Shown: one piece after another, positions 23,027-32,877 of the stretch | Layout: each line of letters starts with the position of its first letter | Numbering within the stretch: the first letter of the stretch is position 1 | Source: Sialis fuliginosa | Lineage: Eukaryota; Arthropoda; Insecta; Megaloptera; Sialidae | Assembly (NCBI GenBank): GCA_961205875.1 | Contig: OY540822.1 | Location: 2,978,501-3,042,500, forward strand | Length of the DNA stretch: 64,000 nucleotides | Direction of reading: 5' to 3' | Position numbers and translations under genes: made by a program | Notes under the pieces: model-generated | The model's input: only the letters and a program-made list of their open reading frames with translations | Told to the model about the DNA's origin: nothing | Databases searched by the model: none

Positions 23027-23800
23027 CGGGCTTGTCAAATTTATCGTCAGCTAATGGAATAGTAGATAAATGTTTGATGTATTCTGGATTAATTCTATAA
23101 CTTGGCATTTTATCAGTAATTTTTTCAACTAACAAAGCCTCAATTTTGTAGCTAATATTATCGTCAAAACGTGACGAAATAACAGCCTCTGCTTTTCTGG
23201 CAACTGAACTACCACGCGTACCGACGCCTGTTATGGTATAGTTGCACGGAGAGATTTTTAATTTTAATCGCTTAGCGCATTTCGTGGTAAGAAAATGTGC
23301 CTGTGAACATGAATCTAATAAAAATCTAGCCCTATGTCGTACACCGAACCGATCAACAATGTTGACCACCACAGTCGAGAGTACAACGGTTAAATCGGAC
23401 GTCGGGGCCATAGTTGTCGAGCAGAAGGCCGACGGGCCAGGCGTCGCGACGCCATCAGACGATGTGCTAGGTTGTGAGTCATCACTAGTTATTTTTTCCG
23501 ACGCATTATCAAAATGTAAAAGCGTATGGTGTTTTGACTTACAATTTTTACACGTATTTTTACGCTTACACGCATAGGCTTTATGCGGGCCAAAACAATT
23601 TATACAATGATTTTTAGATTTAATCAGTTGATATTTTTCCCGGGGTGACTTCGATAAAAATGTTTTACAATTTATTAGTAAATGGTTGGAAGCACAAATT
23701 AAACATTTACTGTTATTTGAATTTTCAACAAAGAATAATTGTTTGGATTTAGAGCTAACTCCAGTCGATTTATTATTGACTGGGGATAGCGATAAATCTG
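23027..23800 (-). CDS. BEL/Pao zinc knuckles and A17-type protease
   Basis: One continuous minus-strand frame. Three cysteine clusters (CLICASNHLLINC, CINCFGPHKAYAC, CKNCKSKHHTLLH) at about 23510-23705 are the nucleic-acid-binding end of Gag. A linker and the protease follow (methionine at 23411). The protease has FLLDSCSQAHFLT where the family normally has D-S-G-S, so the active-site glycine is replaced by cysteine here. A TGVG motif follows further on. E1 interrupts the frame at 23027; the frame resumes in RT at 15098. Upstream, an indel near 23805 separates it from the main gag frame. Confidence 0.8.
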
Positions 23801-24685
23801 TGCCTGGTCCTTAACAAAGGTCAAAACTTCCTCATACGTGAAAATATTACTTGTACGTCTGTGGTTCTCAAACAATGAGCGCGTCTCAGAATCTAATTTT
23901 GTCCAAATTAAGTAGGCTTTAATAAAATCGAATGAATCAATATTTAATTTATCCAGTGCTTTAAATGCACTGTCACACTTTTCAATAATATTGTTAAGAC
24001 CACTCGAAGACGCGATTTGTAATGGTTTAAAATCCAGAATCTGATCTAAATAACTAGTTGCTAAAATACGCGGATTTTGGTATTTTTCCACGAGGGCCTG
24101 CCATATAATGGGGTAATTTGCACCAATGGGTGCCAAACCCGTGCACACACCGGCCGCTTTCCCACTTAATTGTCCCATTAAATAATTGATTTTATCAATG
24201 TCATTTAAATGGCCATTATTATGAATAAGACTTTGAAATAGTTCAAAGAATGTAGGCCATTCTTTAGCATTACCTGTAAATGTAGGTAAAGTTAGTTTTG
24301 GCAAACGCGGAGCACATGATCGCGATTCGCTTGGTTCAGTCGGTACTAGATTCGAGTGCGTAGTCACCGCTGGAGGTGTAACGCGCGGATCCTCGGCGGC
24401 CACCAAAATATAACAATATAAATCATTGAAAGCATCCAGCGATTCCAGATTCGGAATATAATCTCTATCTAATCGTAAATTAGTTGTATTAATATCCTGT
24501 ACCGTTTGCGCAAATTCAGCTCTGGTCTGCTCTAACCCTTTCAATTGACTAATGAAATACTTTAATGAAGCTGCTTGATCTAATTTCAACGAATGATCAT
24601 ATATTCTATGTATTCGTGCAAAATACAGTTGTTGCCTTGACTCAAGGACTTTTAATTGGTTTTCTAAAGTCTCATTTGCAGCCAT
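23699..24685 (-). pseudogene. gag: BEL/Pao Gag
   Basis: The raw frame starts at 24751, but the methionine at 24685 (MAANETLENQLKV) is the likely start because the preceding 22 residues are unlike Gag. Residues 1-120 form a helical N-terminal region. From PRLPKLTLPTFTGNAKEWPT the DUF1759-type Gag domain of BEL elements is clear, with LMGQLSGKA and IWTKLDSETR. The last about 30 residues are in the wrong register, because the knuckles are in a different frame (indel near 23805). Confidence 0.83.
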
Positions 24686-25956
24686 GATCACAATAGAAAA
24701 TAAAGATACAAGCGTCGATAATGCAAACGAATCTAACCTTAAAAGGTCCACGACTAAAAACCAAAACTACAATCGATAAGATCAAAATCAAAAAATTTAA
24801 ATATTAAAAACCACCGATGAGGTTCAAAACCAAAAATTTTTAAATACTACTGTAAAAACTATAATTATCCCAAAGAACTAAACTAGAAAGTAATAGTCCA
24901 TAAAAAACTACAAAATACAAAAAAATTAGTATTTTGTTTACCCCTGTTAATTTTGACAAAAAATCAAATGTATTTATTTTTCCGAAAAAATAAACTTTTT
25001 GACGACCACTGATCATCTACTATGTTCTACGATTATAAAATCTCACAAAGTTATTTAAAGAAATAACGAAAGTTCAAAATTGAACTGTTTACTACTGCTG
25101 ATCAATTCAAAATATGCAAATTAATAATTAATTGGTAACGTTTAAAAACCAAAATGTCGGAAATCCGTACATTCAAAAATACACAATTATATATATAATA
25201 ATACATATGCAGTAAGTGTTTACAAATATTCGTTTTAAATTTAACATATACAATCGTTCCATACAAACCAGTGCATAGCACACTGGGAAACCGAAAATAA
25301 TTTTACAAATTTAAAAACGACAGTTTCGCTCGGGTAAATTTTACAAAATAATATGCACCTATTTGTACAACCCTAAATGGAATTAATCAACGCAGTGTAT
25401 TTTTTAATTCCGCAAAACAATAATGTTTCACTTAATTAGATTTGTAATAACTATAGTAATTATTAAATACATACTAATTAATTTTTAATGACATGATAAC
25501 ACGCTATATTATCAGTACAAGCTAAGACAAACAAATATTTCCCAAGAACTATTAAAATATTCCTTTTGTCTCTTTAGTTTTAGGATGGCCACTATATGTA
25601 AAATAATATATATTCTCTTAACCAATGGGTCCTAAAAACTTTAAATACAATTGTATTATACAGCGACAAGAATGATTTCAAACACATAACCTTGCATGAC
25701 AGCTGATACACAGCATGACAGTTGTGCGTTCATAGAATATAAGCAAATCACAGTGCGCAACAAAATCATATAGATCGATCGACCAATCAGAACGCTTTAT
25801 TACTTTCTGACGTAGACATGGATAATAACGAAATACAAATTTTAACATGTATAAAACCACGTTTTTACTAAATTTACAAAATCGAATATTATACAAAAAA
25901 ATCAATGCCATCCAGCTCCAAAAGACCATAAAAAGTGGTCAAAGCGCCCTTAATGT
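24686..25956 (-). other. BEL/Pao 5' leader
   Basis: About 1.27 kb between PBS and gag with no convincing open frame. The 83-aa frame at 25678-25929 has no recognisable domain. It is AT-rich, long for a leader, and nothing else was identified in it. Confidence 0.6.
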
Positions 25957-25977
25957 TATCTGGGTTCGAAAGGACCA
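25957..25977 (-). promoter_or_regulatory. BEL/Pao primer binding site (putative)
   Basis: The minus strand reads TGGTCCTTTCGAACCCAG starting 7 bp inside the 5' LTR. TGG at its start and a TTCGAA block fit a tRNA 3' end. The tRNA identity is not assigned. Confidence 0.6.
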
Positions 25978-25984
25978 TAAAAAA

Positions 25985-26627
25985 TGTAGGGGCTTCCGCG
26001 ATTTACGCTGGTTCACAATTTTAGAAACCCGTTAACATTTCCCAAATATTTATTTTACGTATATATGCCCAAAATGGGTGTGAAACTGTACTCCCGGATC
26101 GCGATGGATCGATCGATCTATACTTAAGAGAAAACCAGTCCCTACCTTTAGATCCCGATTGCAGCGTTCTCTCCAACAGCGTATAGGTTTTAGGATGAGG
26201 TTTCAAAGGATACCTTTGCCGTGGAAATGGCAATCGCCAATCCGTGGAGCAGGTCCTAATTTCCTCCAGATTTCCTCGCACACTGAACTTCACAATGGCT
26301 ATGAACACACACGTGTACCCACAAAAATGTACAACAAAATATTCACTATATATAGTACAACAAAACAATGTATCAACCAAACTGCAAGAAATCACCCTGT
26401 CTCATATATAGCGCAAAAATATTTCTATTACGGCTTATTTAAAAAAACTTAAGGTTAAAATTAACGCTTAAAGCCGGATTCATAAAAAAAACACAAAGGC
26501 AGATAGATATCTATGCACTTCGTGTTATAGAACGTAAATGCATGAGAAACATGTAGAGTCAAAGAACCACCCTAACATGTTCAAACGAAAATATATCGCG
26601 TCACTATAATATACAGTGGCGCCAACA
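25985..26627 (-). repeat. BEL/Pao 5' LTR
   Basis: The 643-bp partner of 8339-8981, with about four differences, all C/T on the plus strand. It is followed by the target duplication ACTAT. Confidence 0.92.
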
Positions 26628-26870
26628 ACTATTATATTATATAAATGATTACTTTTAGTTGTAAGTTAAGGCAATGGTTTTACCTAATAAAATGTAAAGC
26701 AATTTATTAGAAAAAAAATTGTTTTCAACTTTTTTACTCTTTATGTTATATAAGATTTAATTAAATCAACCTTTGGCATATTATTAATTCTTTTCATGCA
26801 TATAATTATAATTTATTCAATAATTTACCAATAATTTATTCTATGTCTTTATCAACTTCTGATAATGTAC

Positions 26871-26936
26871 TTTGTTCATCTCTATCCCAATTGTGAGAAG
26901 TACTTGCAACGTTTTCATCATTTGAAATTGGTTTAC
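26871..26936 (-). pseudogene. Element D transposase, putative exon 2
   Basis: After an acceptor TTTTATTTAG (minus strand) the frame from exon 1 continues as KPISNDENVASTSHNWD. A possible donor GTACAT follows at about 26870; without it the frame stops at 26836. The BEL element lies between this exon and the main exon, so the insertion is intronic. The exon edges are inferred from splice-like bases only. Confidence 0.45.
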
Positions 26937-27014
26937 CTAAATAAAACAAAATATAATGTAATGATTAAAAAATGATGAATGTTATTTAATAAATTAATAA
27001 TGAAAGGTTATTAC

Positions 27015-27447
27015 TAGGCTGATCTTTTGAACGTAAACATTGTTTCCTATTTGCTATAATGTTTATAGTTTGAGATAATAACCAACTCCTTTTTTCATTA
27101 CTCATAGAATCACGAAAATCTTGATCAGAAATATCAAAAGTATTATTCAAATTATTAGAAAAATTATCTTTATTTGTGGACTTGCGATCAAAGTGCTTAA
27201 GAATATTTCGATAATCTTGAACCAAATCTAAAAGAATTTTCACACATTTATCTTTCCTTCTTGTCCCAACATTAATATTTTCCCAAAACTTTTCAACTTC
27301 ATTAATGCAACTAACTGCAGCATTTTTGTCAGTAAAACTCAAACTGCGAGTTTTATAATGAAATAATTTTAAAACTTGAATTATTGTCGGCAGTTTATTT
27401 TCAGTTATAATTTGGGATTCTGAAAGTCCAATTAAAGGAAGGTCCAT
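27015..27447 (-). CDS. Element D transposase, N-terminal exon
   Basis: A 153-aa frame from methionine 27447 (MDLPLIGLSESQ). Segments LPTIIQVLKLFHYKT, EVEKFWENI and a CVKILLDLVQDYRNI helix resemble the N-terminal domain that precedes the HWDGK-type catalytic part in the same uncharacterised transposase family. The family-like sequence stops near RSKDQP, where a donor-like GTAATA occurs at 27014; the remaining raw residues are intron. It points the same way as the catalytic exon at 6.5-8.2 kb and lies inside the same inverted ends. Confidence 0.65.
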
Positions 27448-27534
27448 TTTGTATTATTATTCTTGTTTGGCCAACTGTTTGGAGAAATTAAAAAAAAAAC
27501 AATTTAAATTCGAATTTAATAAAGTCAATGTTAA

Positions 27535-27719
27535 TTTTGAAAAATTTATTAATCGGAATACGACGGCCACATTTTCAGATCTTTTTATCGAGCTAAAAAT
27601 GTGGGCCTGCAATGCGTTTCGTCTCAGGCATGCCAGCTAGACTCATCAGTTTAGCAACTGCTATATACCCATCATCACCGTCTAAAGACGTCGTATTCCG
27701 ATTAATAAATTTTTCAAAA
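27535..27719. repeat. Small inverted repeat in the D 5' region
   Basis: The arms of about 31 bp contain ATTAATCGGAATACGACG and its reverse complement, separated by about 120 bp. This could be a tiny MITE or a hairpin in the transposase promoter region. Its function is unknown. Confidence 0.7.
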
Positions 27720-28059
27720 ATAAAAAAAAATTGTCGCGAGGAGAGCATAGTCCTCGTCCTCGAGTCGTGTATATTTGTTGACATCTTCGACGTTTACCGA
27801 CTCGATGGTACAAGACCTGCTACGCTCTTCGCTAGTTTTTCCGTGTATCACTGTTACCTTTCATATAAAAGCTTTATATCGCTAAATATAATATCTTATA
27901 TATTACGTTACGCTCTTCGGACCAGCTAAATGAATAAAGGGTGGTTAAATGAACACACGACCCTGTCATTATTCTTACAGAACTTACAGTGTTCTTTTTA
28001 GTAACTTTGTTACAAATTCTACAGCATTTATTTTCTAAAAATGGTTAAAAATGTTTTTT

Positions 28060-28599
28060 TAAGGGAGCCAGCCGCAAGTAAGTTTTTTCGTGTTCTAATA
28101 ACTAATTTGAATACCTGCAATTTTTTTTAAACTTTAAACCTTCATAGCTTGGCATCTGGTCAATGGAAAAAAAAATTCCAGCCATCAAATTCAAGGTCTA
28201 GATATCAGCTTTCTGATAAATAAATTGGCGAGATATTGTTAATAAATATGCGAAAAATCACGTGAAACGCCAACTTTTTCTAATTTTAAAAAGTATTTAT
28301 GAACTTTTTACGGCGCAATATGCAACCAAAAAAATCTGAAAAAATTCATGGCTTTTTGAGTTGTTGAAAGGTACCTTTGTGAATTTTTTCAGATTTTTTC
28401 ATCATTTTTAGCGCTCAATATTAAACTTTTAATTTCGTCCCATTTAAAATACATGTAAAAATACAAGCTGCTTGGGGGCCAGTCTAACTCAATTTAATGC
28501 TCATTTTTAACCAGCTTTCTCATTTTCTAGTACAATAGAAGTACTCTTGGGGGTGGGAGATGCAAAAAAACGCAATTCGGGAAATAACGGACACCGTAA
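28060..28599. repeat. Element D right terminal inverted repeat
   Basis: About 540 bp, the reverse complement of 3397-3787 plus 6021-6345. The outer end on the minus strand is TTACGGTGTCCGTTATTTCC. The TGCACA duplication follows at 28600. Confidence 0.82.
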
Positions 28600-28605
28600 T
28601 GCACA

Positions 28606-28883
28606 TTTGCTTAAAACGTTGTGACACGAAACATTTGGCGTTCAGGTGGACCGTATCTAGACCAAACGATTGGTACTAATTTCCTTATCTTAGCCTCTGT
28701 TGTCGCCCTGCGAAGAGGAATTAGCTCTACCCATTTGGTGTATGCATCGACCAAGGTAAGGACATCGCGGTCACCTTGACTGGACGCTGTTAGTGGGTCG
28801 ACATGATCTATATATACCCGTTGCGGAGCCTCAGAGTGCATCAATCCGGCGGGAGCTTGATTAATTGCCTTGGTCTCTGACAC
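28606..28883 (-). pseudogene. Element A integrase, N-terminal half of core
   Basis: The frame holds VYIDHVDPL and DVLTLVDAYTKWVELIPL, the first catalytic D region and following strand of a Gypsy integrase, then WSRYGPPER. It overlaps the end of the main pol frame by 43 bp in another register, so an indel lies near 28860. It is cut at 28606 by transposon D; the rest resumes at 3083 on the far side. Confidence 0.82.
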
Positions 28884-31123
28884 TCTTCACAGGTACGTAC
28901 GTACGCCGCAACCTCCTTAAATAGACCATGCCACCAAAATGTCTTTGCAATTCGCCGATAAGTCTTAGTTATTCCTTGATGCCCCGATGTTTCGGCGTCA
29001 TAAAAATAAAAAAGAATCATCTTGCGAATGCTTGGAGGAACTACTGCCCTTCTGAGTCCATGCTTCCCCACAATTCGCATCAACAAACCTTGACGTATGA
29101 CAAACCCTTTCACATTTTCCCCGGCTTCCAGCCGATCCAAAATGAGGCTTGTCTCCGGGCAAGTTCGTTGATGTTCCTGAAGGTTAACGAAAGACTCTGA
29201 AACGGTCTGCAGTACATTGCATTGTTCGCTGGTTTCTGTCTCTTCGGTATAGGGGAGGCGGCTGAGGCAATCTGCCACCGGATTATTACAACCTCGGATA
29301 TGTTCGACGGTGAATTGAAAACGCGATAGTTTCAAAACACACCTGCCAATCTTTCCCAGTTGTTTGGGGTGTTGAAATATCCAGGTGATTGCGGTATTAT
29401 CTGTTTGTAACGTGAATGGTTTTATTTCCAAATATGCGGAGAACTTTTCAATAGCCCAGACAGCCGCGAGTGCTTCCTTCTCGTAAGTGGGGTATCTTAT
29501 TTCAGCTTTGTTCATCTTTCGGCTGGCGTATTGGACTGGTTGCAACTCTCCATTCACTCTTTGTAATAATACTGCTCCGAGTGCAATATCCGAGGCATCG
29601 GTTTGTAAAATAAATGGTGCGTCAAAATCTGGATATATTAAAATCGGTGGACTGGATAACATCGTCTTCAATTTTTCTATGGCATCAACTTGCTCTTTAC
29701 CCTTATTGAATCGAACTCGTTTTTTCTTTAATGCATGTAGAGGTGCAGCGATCTTTGCGTATTCTGGTATAAAACGTCCAAAATACCCTACCATGCCTAA
29801 AAAACGTTCGAGTTCTTTCAACGTTCTTGGTATAGGGAACGCCTGGATGACATCGGCTTTAGTTGGGTCGACGTGGATCCCCTCTCCAGAGAGCACGTGG
29901 CCGAGAAACTGTACCCTACTCTTGCATAGTTTGATCTTATGCGGATTCACTTTGAAACAGACCTTTCGAAGTCGGTCGAAAACCTCTCGCAGGTGATTTA
30001 AGTGTGCAGATAGATCATTGCTGTATACAAGAATGTCGTCAAAATATGGGTATACATACTGGTAGCGAAGATCGGCAAACATTGAAAAAATAATTCTGTT
30101 TAAAGCTTGAGGCGACACACACAAACCAAATGGCGTGAATTTAAATTGGTAGGCACCGTTTGGAATCAGGAACGTCGTGTAGCCCTTCGAATCGTCGCTA
30201 AAGGGTATCTGATAAAAAGCAGAGTTTAAGTCTATAACAGAGAAGACGGACGCGCCCTTGATGGTCTGGAATATGGAGTCAACAGAAGGTGTAGGAAAGG
30301 AGTCGTACACAATCTTGTTTAACTCGCGGTAATCAACACAAAGTCTTCTGCTACCATCCTTTTTAGGTATCAGGAATGCTGGTGCGCCATACGGTGACTT
30401 TGAAGGTTCTATCACACCTTGGTCGAGAAGAAGCTGGATATGTTTATTCATTTCTTCGGCCTTCGGTGGCGTTAGCGGGTATGGTGCCTTCCTAACGGGA
30501 ACTTGGTTTTTCAGTAGTATGCGATATGTATAATCATAAGTCCGACCGATCTTTTCTGTCACCACGTCATCGTATTCCTGAAGAATCATATCGAGACCTT
30601 GTTTATGATGGTTTGCTAAAAAATGTTCTTCTTCAGGGTACGAAGCGTAACAGAAGGGTTCAATCATCGATATGCCCCTAACCAACGGAATCTTCATTTC
30701 AGGCTCGAATTGAAAAGTTATACATCCATTACGCAAATTCAGGACGGCTTGTACTGAAGCGAGAAAATTCACTCCCAGAATCATATCCATTGATAGTCGA
30801 GGCGCAACAAGAAAACGTCTTCTCCAAAAATAATTCTTGATTTTTATTGGAATTGTTGCACTATGGTGGATTCTAATCAAGCTGCCATCTGCTATCCTGG
30901 TAGAAATATTACACGTTGTTATAGTGGTATGCTTGGTAGATAACTTTGCCAAGGTATGAGCCGAAATAAAAGATTTTGAAGATCCAGTGTCTATTAAGGC
31001 GGCGACCGCAATGTTTGGTACTGACACTTGGACAAAGGGAGGGTGAGCTAGGTTAAAGGTGTTCACCCTCCTACCTTTCAGTTTTTTGAGGACGATGGTT
31101 TCACATCCCTCATCGACGAACAC
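28841..31123 (-). CDS. pol: Element A Pol: protease, RT, RNase H, integrase zinc domain
   Basis: A 760-aa frame. The protease motif LIDTGSSKSF is at residues 44-53. RT has RRLCVDYRELNK near 259-270, SVIDLNSAFYQIPF and the active site YFDD at 360-363. RNase H starts at LQTDASDIALG (about 506) with a later LQTDNTAITW block and a VADCLSRLP tail. The integrase zinc domain, H-x-H then CEECQRP, lies near residues 710-745. There is no internal stop. It overlaps gag by 46 bp, consistent with ribosomal frameshifting. The last part of integrase is displaced into another frame. Confidence 0.9.
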   Translation of the reverse strand: MFVDEGCETIVLKKLKGRRVNTFNLAHPPFVQVSVPNIAVAALIDTGSSKSFISAHTLAKLSTKHTTITTCNISTRIADGSLIRIHHSATIPIKIKNYFWRRRFLVAPRLSMDMILGVNFLASVQAVLNLRNGCITFQFEPEMKIPLVRGISMIEPFCYASYPEEEHFLANHHKQGLDMILQEYDDVVTEKIGRTYDYTYRILLKNQVPVRKAPYPLTPPKAEEMNKHIQLLLDQGVIEPSKSPYGAPAFLIPKKDGSRRLCVDYRELNKIVYDSFPTPSVDSIFQTIKGASVFSVIDLNSAFYQIPFSDDSKGYTTFLIPNGAYQFKFTPFGLCVSPQALNRIIFSMFADLRYQYVYPYFDDILVYSNDLSAHLNHLREVFDRLRKVCFKVNPHKIKLCKSRVQFLGHVLSGEGIHVDPTKADVIQAFPIPRTLKELERFLGMVGYFGRFIPEYAKIAAPLHALKKKRVRFNKGKEQVDAIEKLKTMLSSPPILIYPDFDAPFILQTDASDIALGAVLLQRVNGELQPVQYASRKMNKAEIRYPTYEKEALAAVWAIEKFSAYLEIKPFTLQTDNTAITWIFQHPKQLGKIGRCVLKLSRFQFTVEHIRGCNNPVADCLSRLPYTEETETSEQCNVLQTVSESFVNLQEHQRTCPETSLILDRLEAGENVKGFVIRQGLLMRIVGKHGLRRAVVPPSIRKMILFYFYDAETSGHQGITKTYRRIAKTFWWHGLFKEVAAYVRTCEECQRPRQLIKLPPD

Positions 31124-31980
31124 TTGGCCTCCGACGTTTGAACACTTGCAGGAGGAAACATTTGCGAAGCGGAAAATAATTGTCTTTGTCTATCTGCAGC
31201 TTGAACCTGCTGTCCTAACAAATGAAGATCACTAAAGGTACACGGTGGCTGGTGGAACCCCATTAAACTAAACGTGTCGTCATTAACGTGGTTAAAGATC
31301 ACACTACACAAACAGTTCTCACTCATGCCTAACTGAAGTGCCTTCTCCTTTTGTATGATGTCGAAGATGAATTCGAGGAAGCTTTCTTGCGGGCGTTGCC
31401 AACGATAAATCAAAACAGATCTTAAATATTCTAAATCAAGATCGGTCAGTAGATCTTGAAGCATGGCGGTCTTCATTTGAGGCCAGGTGAAGTATTGGTG
31501 AATATTGCTACCCCACCATTTGGCCAAATAACCTTCGCACTTACTTGGTAATCGAAGTATAGTATTTGTATTGATATTCTGAAGATCATCGATTGCATCC
31601 ACGGCTTCGATGAAGGCGATGGTTTGAATTGGGTCCAGACCGTTAATAATTGGAACCTTGTCGAGAAGGAACATGCAATCTTGCGCAATACCGCCATCTT
31701 CCCTTTTTGGAATCAATATGGCTGATACAAGCCGATTGATAGATTGCGTAAGTTCGGCTTGATATGCAGCGAGACCGGTCAGTGCATATGTTGTTTCTTG
31801 AGGAGATATACTTCGAGTTTCCGCTCCCAAATTGACTTGCACTGGTAGTGAGATCGGTGCTTGGACTATCTCTTCATGTTGCGTGGAAGGTCCAGGATCG
31901 CTGACGTATCTTGTAGATGGTGGACCTCTAGCTCGTCGATATTCCGAAGTTAACTGTGGAGGGGAGCGATGAAGGGACAT
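31078..31980 (-). CDS. gag: Element A Gag
   Basis: A 300-aa frame preceding pol. The N-terminal 100 residues are P/S-rich. The middle (PIINGLDPIQTIAFIEAVDA, then a W-rich stretch ending WPQMKTAML, then WQRPQESFLEFIFDI) looks like a Gypsy capsid domain. No zinc knuckle is seen. Methionine 31980 is the first in frame, and only about 115 bp separate it from the 5' LTR. Confidence 0.75.
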   Translation of the reverse strand: MSLHRSPPQLTSEYRRARGPPSTRYVSDPGPSTQHEEIVQAPISLPVQVNLGAETRSISPQETTYALTGLAAYQAELTQSINRLVSAILIPKREDGGIAQDCMFLLDKVPIINGLDPIQTIAFIEAVDAIDDLQNINTNTILRLPSKCEGYLAKWWGSNIHQYFTWPQMKTAMLQDLLTDLDLEYLRSVLIYRWQRPQESFLEFIFDIIQKEKALQLGMSENCLCSVIFNHVNDDTFSLMGFHQPPCTFSDLHLLGQQVQAADRQRQLFSASQMFPPASVQTSEAKCSSMRDVKPSSSKN

Positions 31981-32095
31981 ACTGTGTTGCTATATAGGAA
32001 TAAGGTAGTAGGTTGTGCTTGAATTTGAAATAAATTTTGATAATACCCGGCCGCGAATTTAATTTTGAAGAACCATAAGGTAATTTAGAATCATT

Positions 32096-32704
32096 TATAA
32101 CGTAATGAATTAGAATAAAACCCAGTGTAAAAATTAACAATAATTAATTTATTATAAGTAGGCTTATTTAAATAGAAAATTACCTTAATACATAGAAGTA
32201 TTATACAATCATAGTTGATCTTAACGTAATCCAAAAACAACAACAAAAAACGAACCGTGCACAATCGTAATAAATGTAAACATAAAATAAAAAAACACAG
32301 TGAAATAAATAATGTAATATCAAAAACACTATTTTAAAAATTAATAAGACGATTTATAGCGTATCACTGATGATTTTAATATTGAAGTACACCGAAATAA
32401 CTATATGAATGTATAAATGTTTATAAATATAGCGAGAGAACACACAATCAAGAATTTACAATATAACACTTAGGAATTACGATAATTTAAAACTCAATCA
32501 CTGGAAGGATAGGTTAAAAGGAACTCCCGTGCAGTTATTATTGACTTGATTTCAAGAACTCCGTAAACTATATCTTGCTTTGGAAGCCAAAATTGTACTG
32601 TCGTCTGTTGCTTACGTTTTCAAAAAATTGTTCAATTCCCCCCTCTACGGGGTTACGTGCGTATTTATTGTATGCGGAATTTCTAGTTAGAAAATATTGT
32701 TATA
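32096..32704 (-). repeat. Element A 5' LTR
   Basis: The 609-bp partner of 1872-2480, with about 13 differences by eye. It is followed by the ATAG duplication. No typical TGG-starting PBS is evident immediately inside it. Confidence 0.9.
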
Positions 32705-32785
32705 ATAGGACCTTTTGAAAATGTTCTACGCATGTATGCCGCGCGCCTCAACTCGCGACAGTAGTACGCGCGCCTAACGGAGGGT

Positions 32786-32876
32786 TAATATCGAACAGAA
32801 AGAACAGCCTTCAGCTGAATCCTTAGAAGATAGTCATTTTTTAGACTTGAACGCCGCGGAACAGCTTTTGAATTAA
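32786..32876 (+). pseudogene. E2 Gag C-terminal remnant
   Basis: A short frame ending SHFLDLNAAEQLLN then a stop, similar in style to errantivirus Gag tails, directly before the protease. The upstream part of gag is absent. Confidence 0.5.
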
Positions 32877-32877
32877 T

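Larger units (their letters stand above)
8339..26627 (-). mobile_element. BEL/Pao LTR retrotransposon, split by a foldback element and errantivirus E1
   Basis: Two 643-bp LTRs (8339-8981 and 25985-26627) lie in direct orientation. They start TGTAGGGGCTTCC and end GGCGCCAACA on the plus strand and are flanked by the 5-bp duplication ACTAT (8334-8338 and 26628-26632). On the minus strand the order is PBS, Gag, zinc knuckles, A17-type protease, RT with YIDD, RNase H, integrase: the BEL/Pao order. By eye the LTRs differ at about four positions, all transitions, so insertion was recent. It lies in an intron of the D transposase. Inserts at 11000-13472 and 15099-23026 break pol. Confidence 0.93.
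3397..28599 (-). mobile_element. Element D: DNA transposon with long inverted ends
   Basis: The ends are inverted copies starting TTA(G/C)GGTGTCCGTTATTTCC. They continue for about 540 bp, with the left copy interrupted by an R element. TGCACA flanks both ends (3391-3396 and 28600-28605), a 6-bp target duplication inside the element A integrase frame; if the adjacent TT/AA is counted it could be 8 bp. Subtracting the BEL element and the R copy leaves about 4.7 kb. The transposase runs on the minus strand with exons at 27.0-27.4, near 26.9 and 6.5-8.2 kb. The superfamily could not be assigned by eye. Confidence 0.85.
1872..32704 (-). mobile_element. Element A: Gypsy-type LTR retrotransposon, split by nested insertions
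   Basis: Two 609-bp LTRs in the same orientation (1872-2480 and 32096-32704) bound the element. Each reads TATAAC…GTTATA on the minus strand. The direct repeat ATAG lies outside both ends (1868-1871 and 32705-32708), a 4-bp target duplication that proves these LTRs were one insertion. Gag, protease, reverse transcriptase, RNase H and the start of integrase lie at 28.6-32.0 kb; the rest of integrase lies at 2.5-3.1 kb. Transposon D sits between them. The LTRs differ at about 13 positions by eye (around 2 percent). The Gypsy assignment rests on the order RT-RNase H-integrase; the clade is not resolved. Confidence 0.9.

Noticed and set aside
28928-29996. Plus-strand frames of 90 and 169 aa
   Set aside because: Shadows of the element A pol gene on the minus strand.
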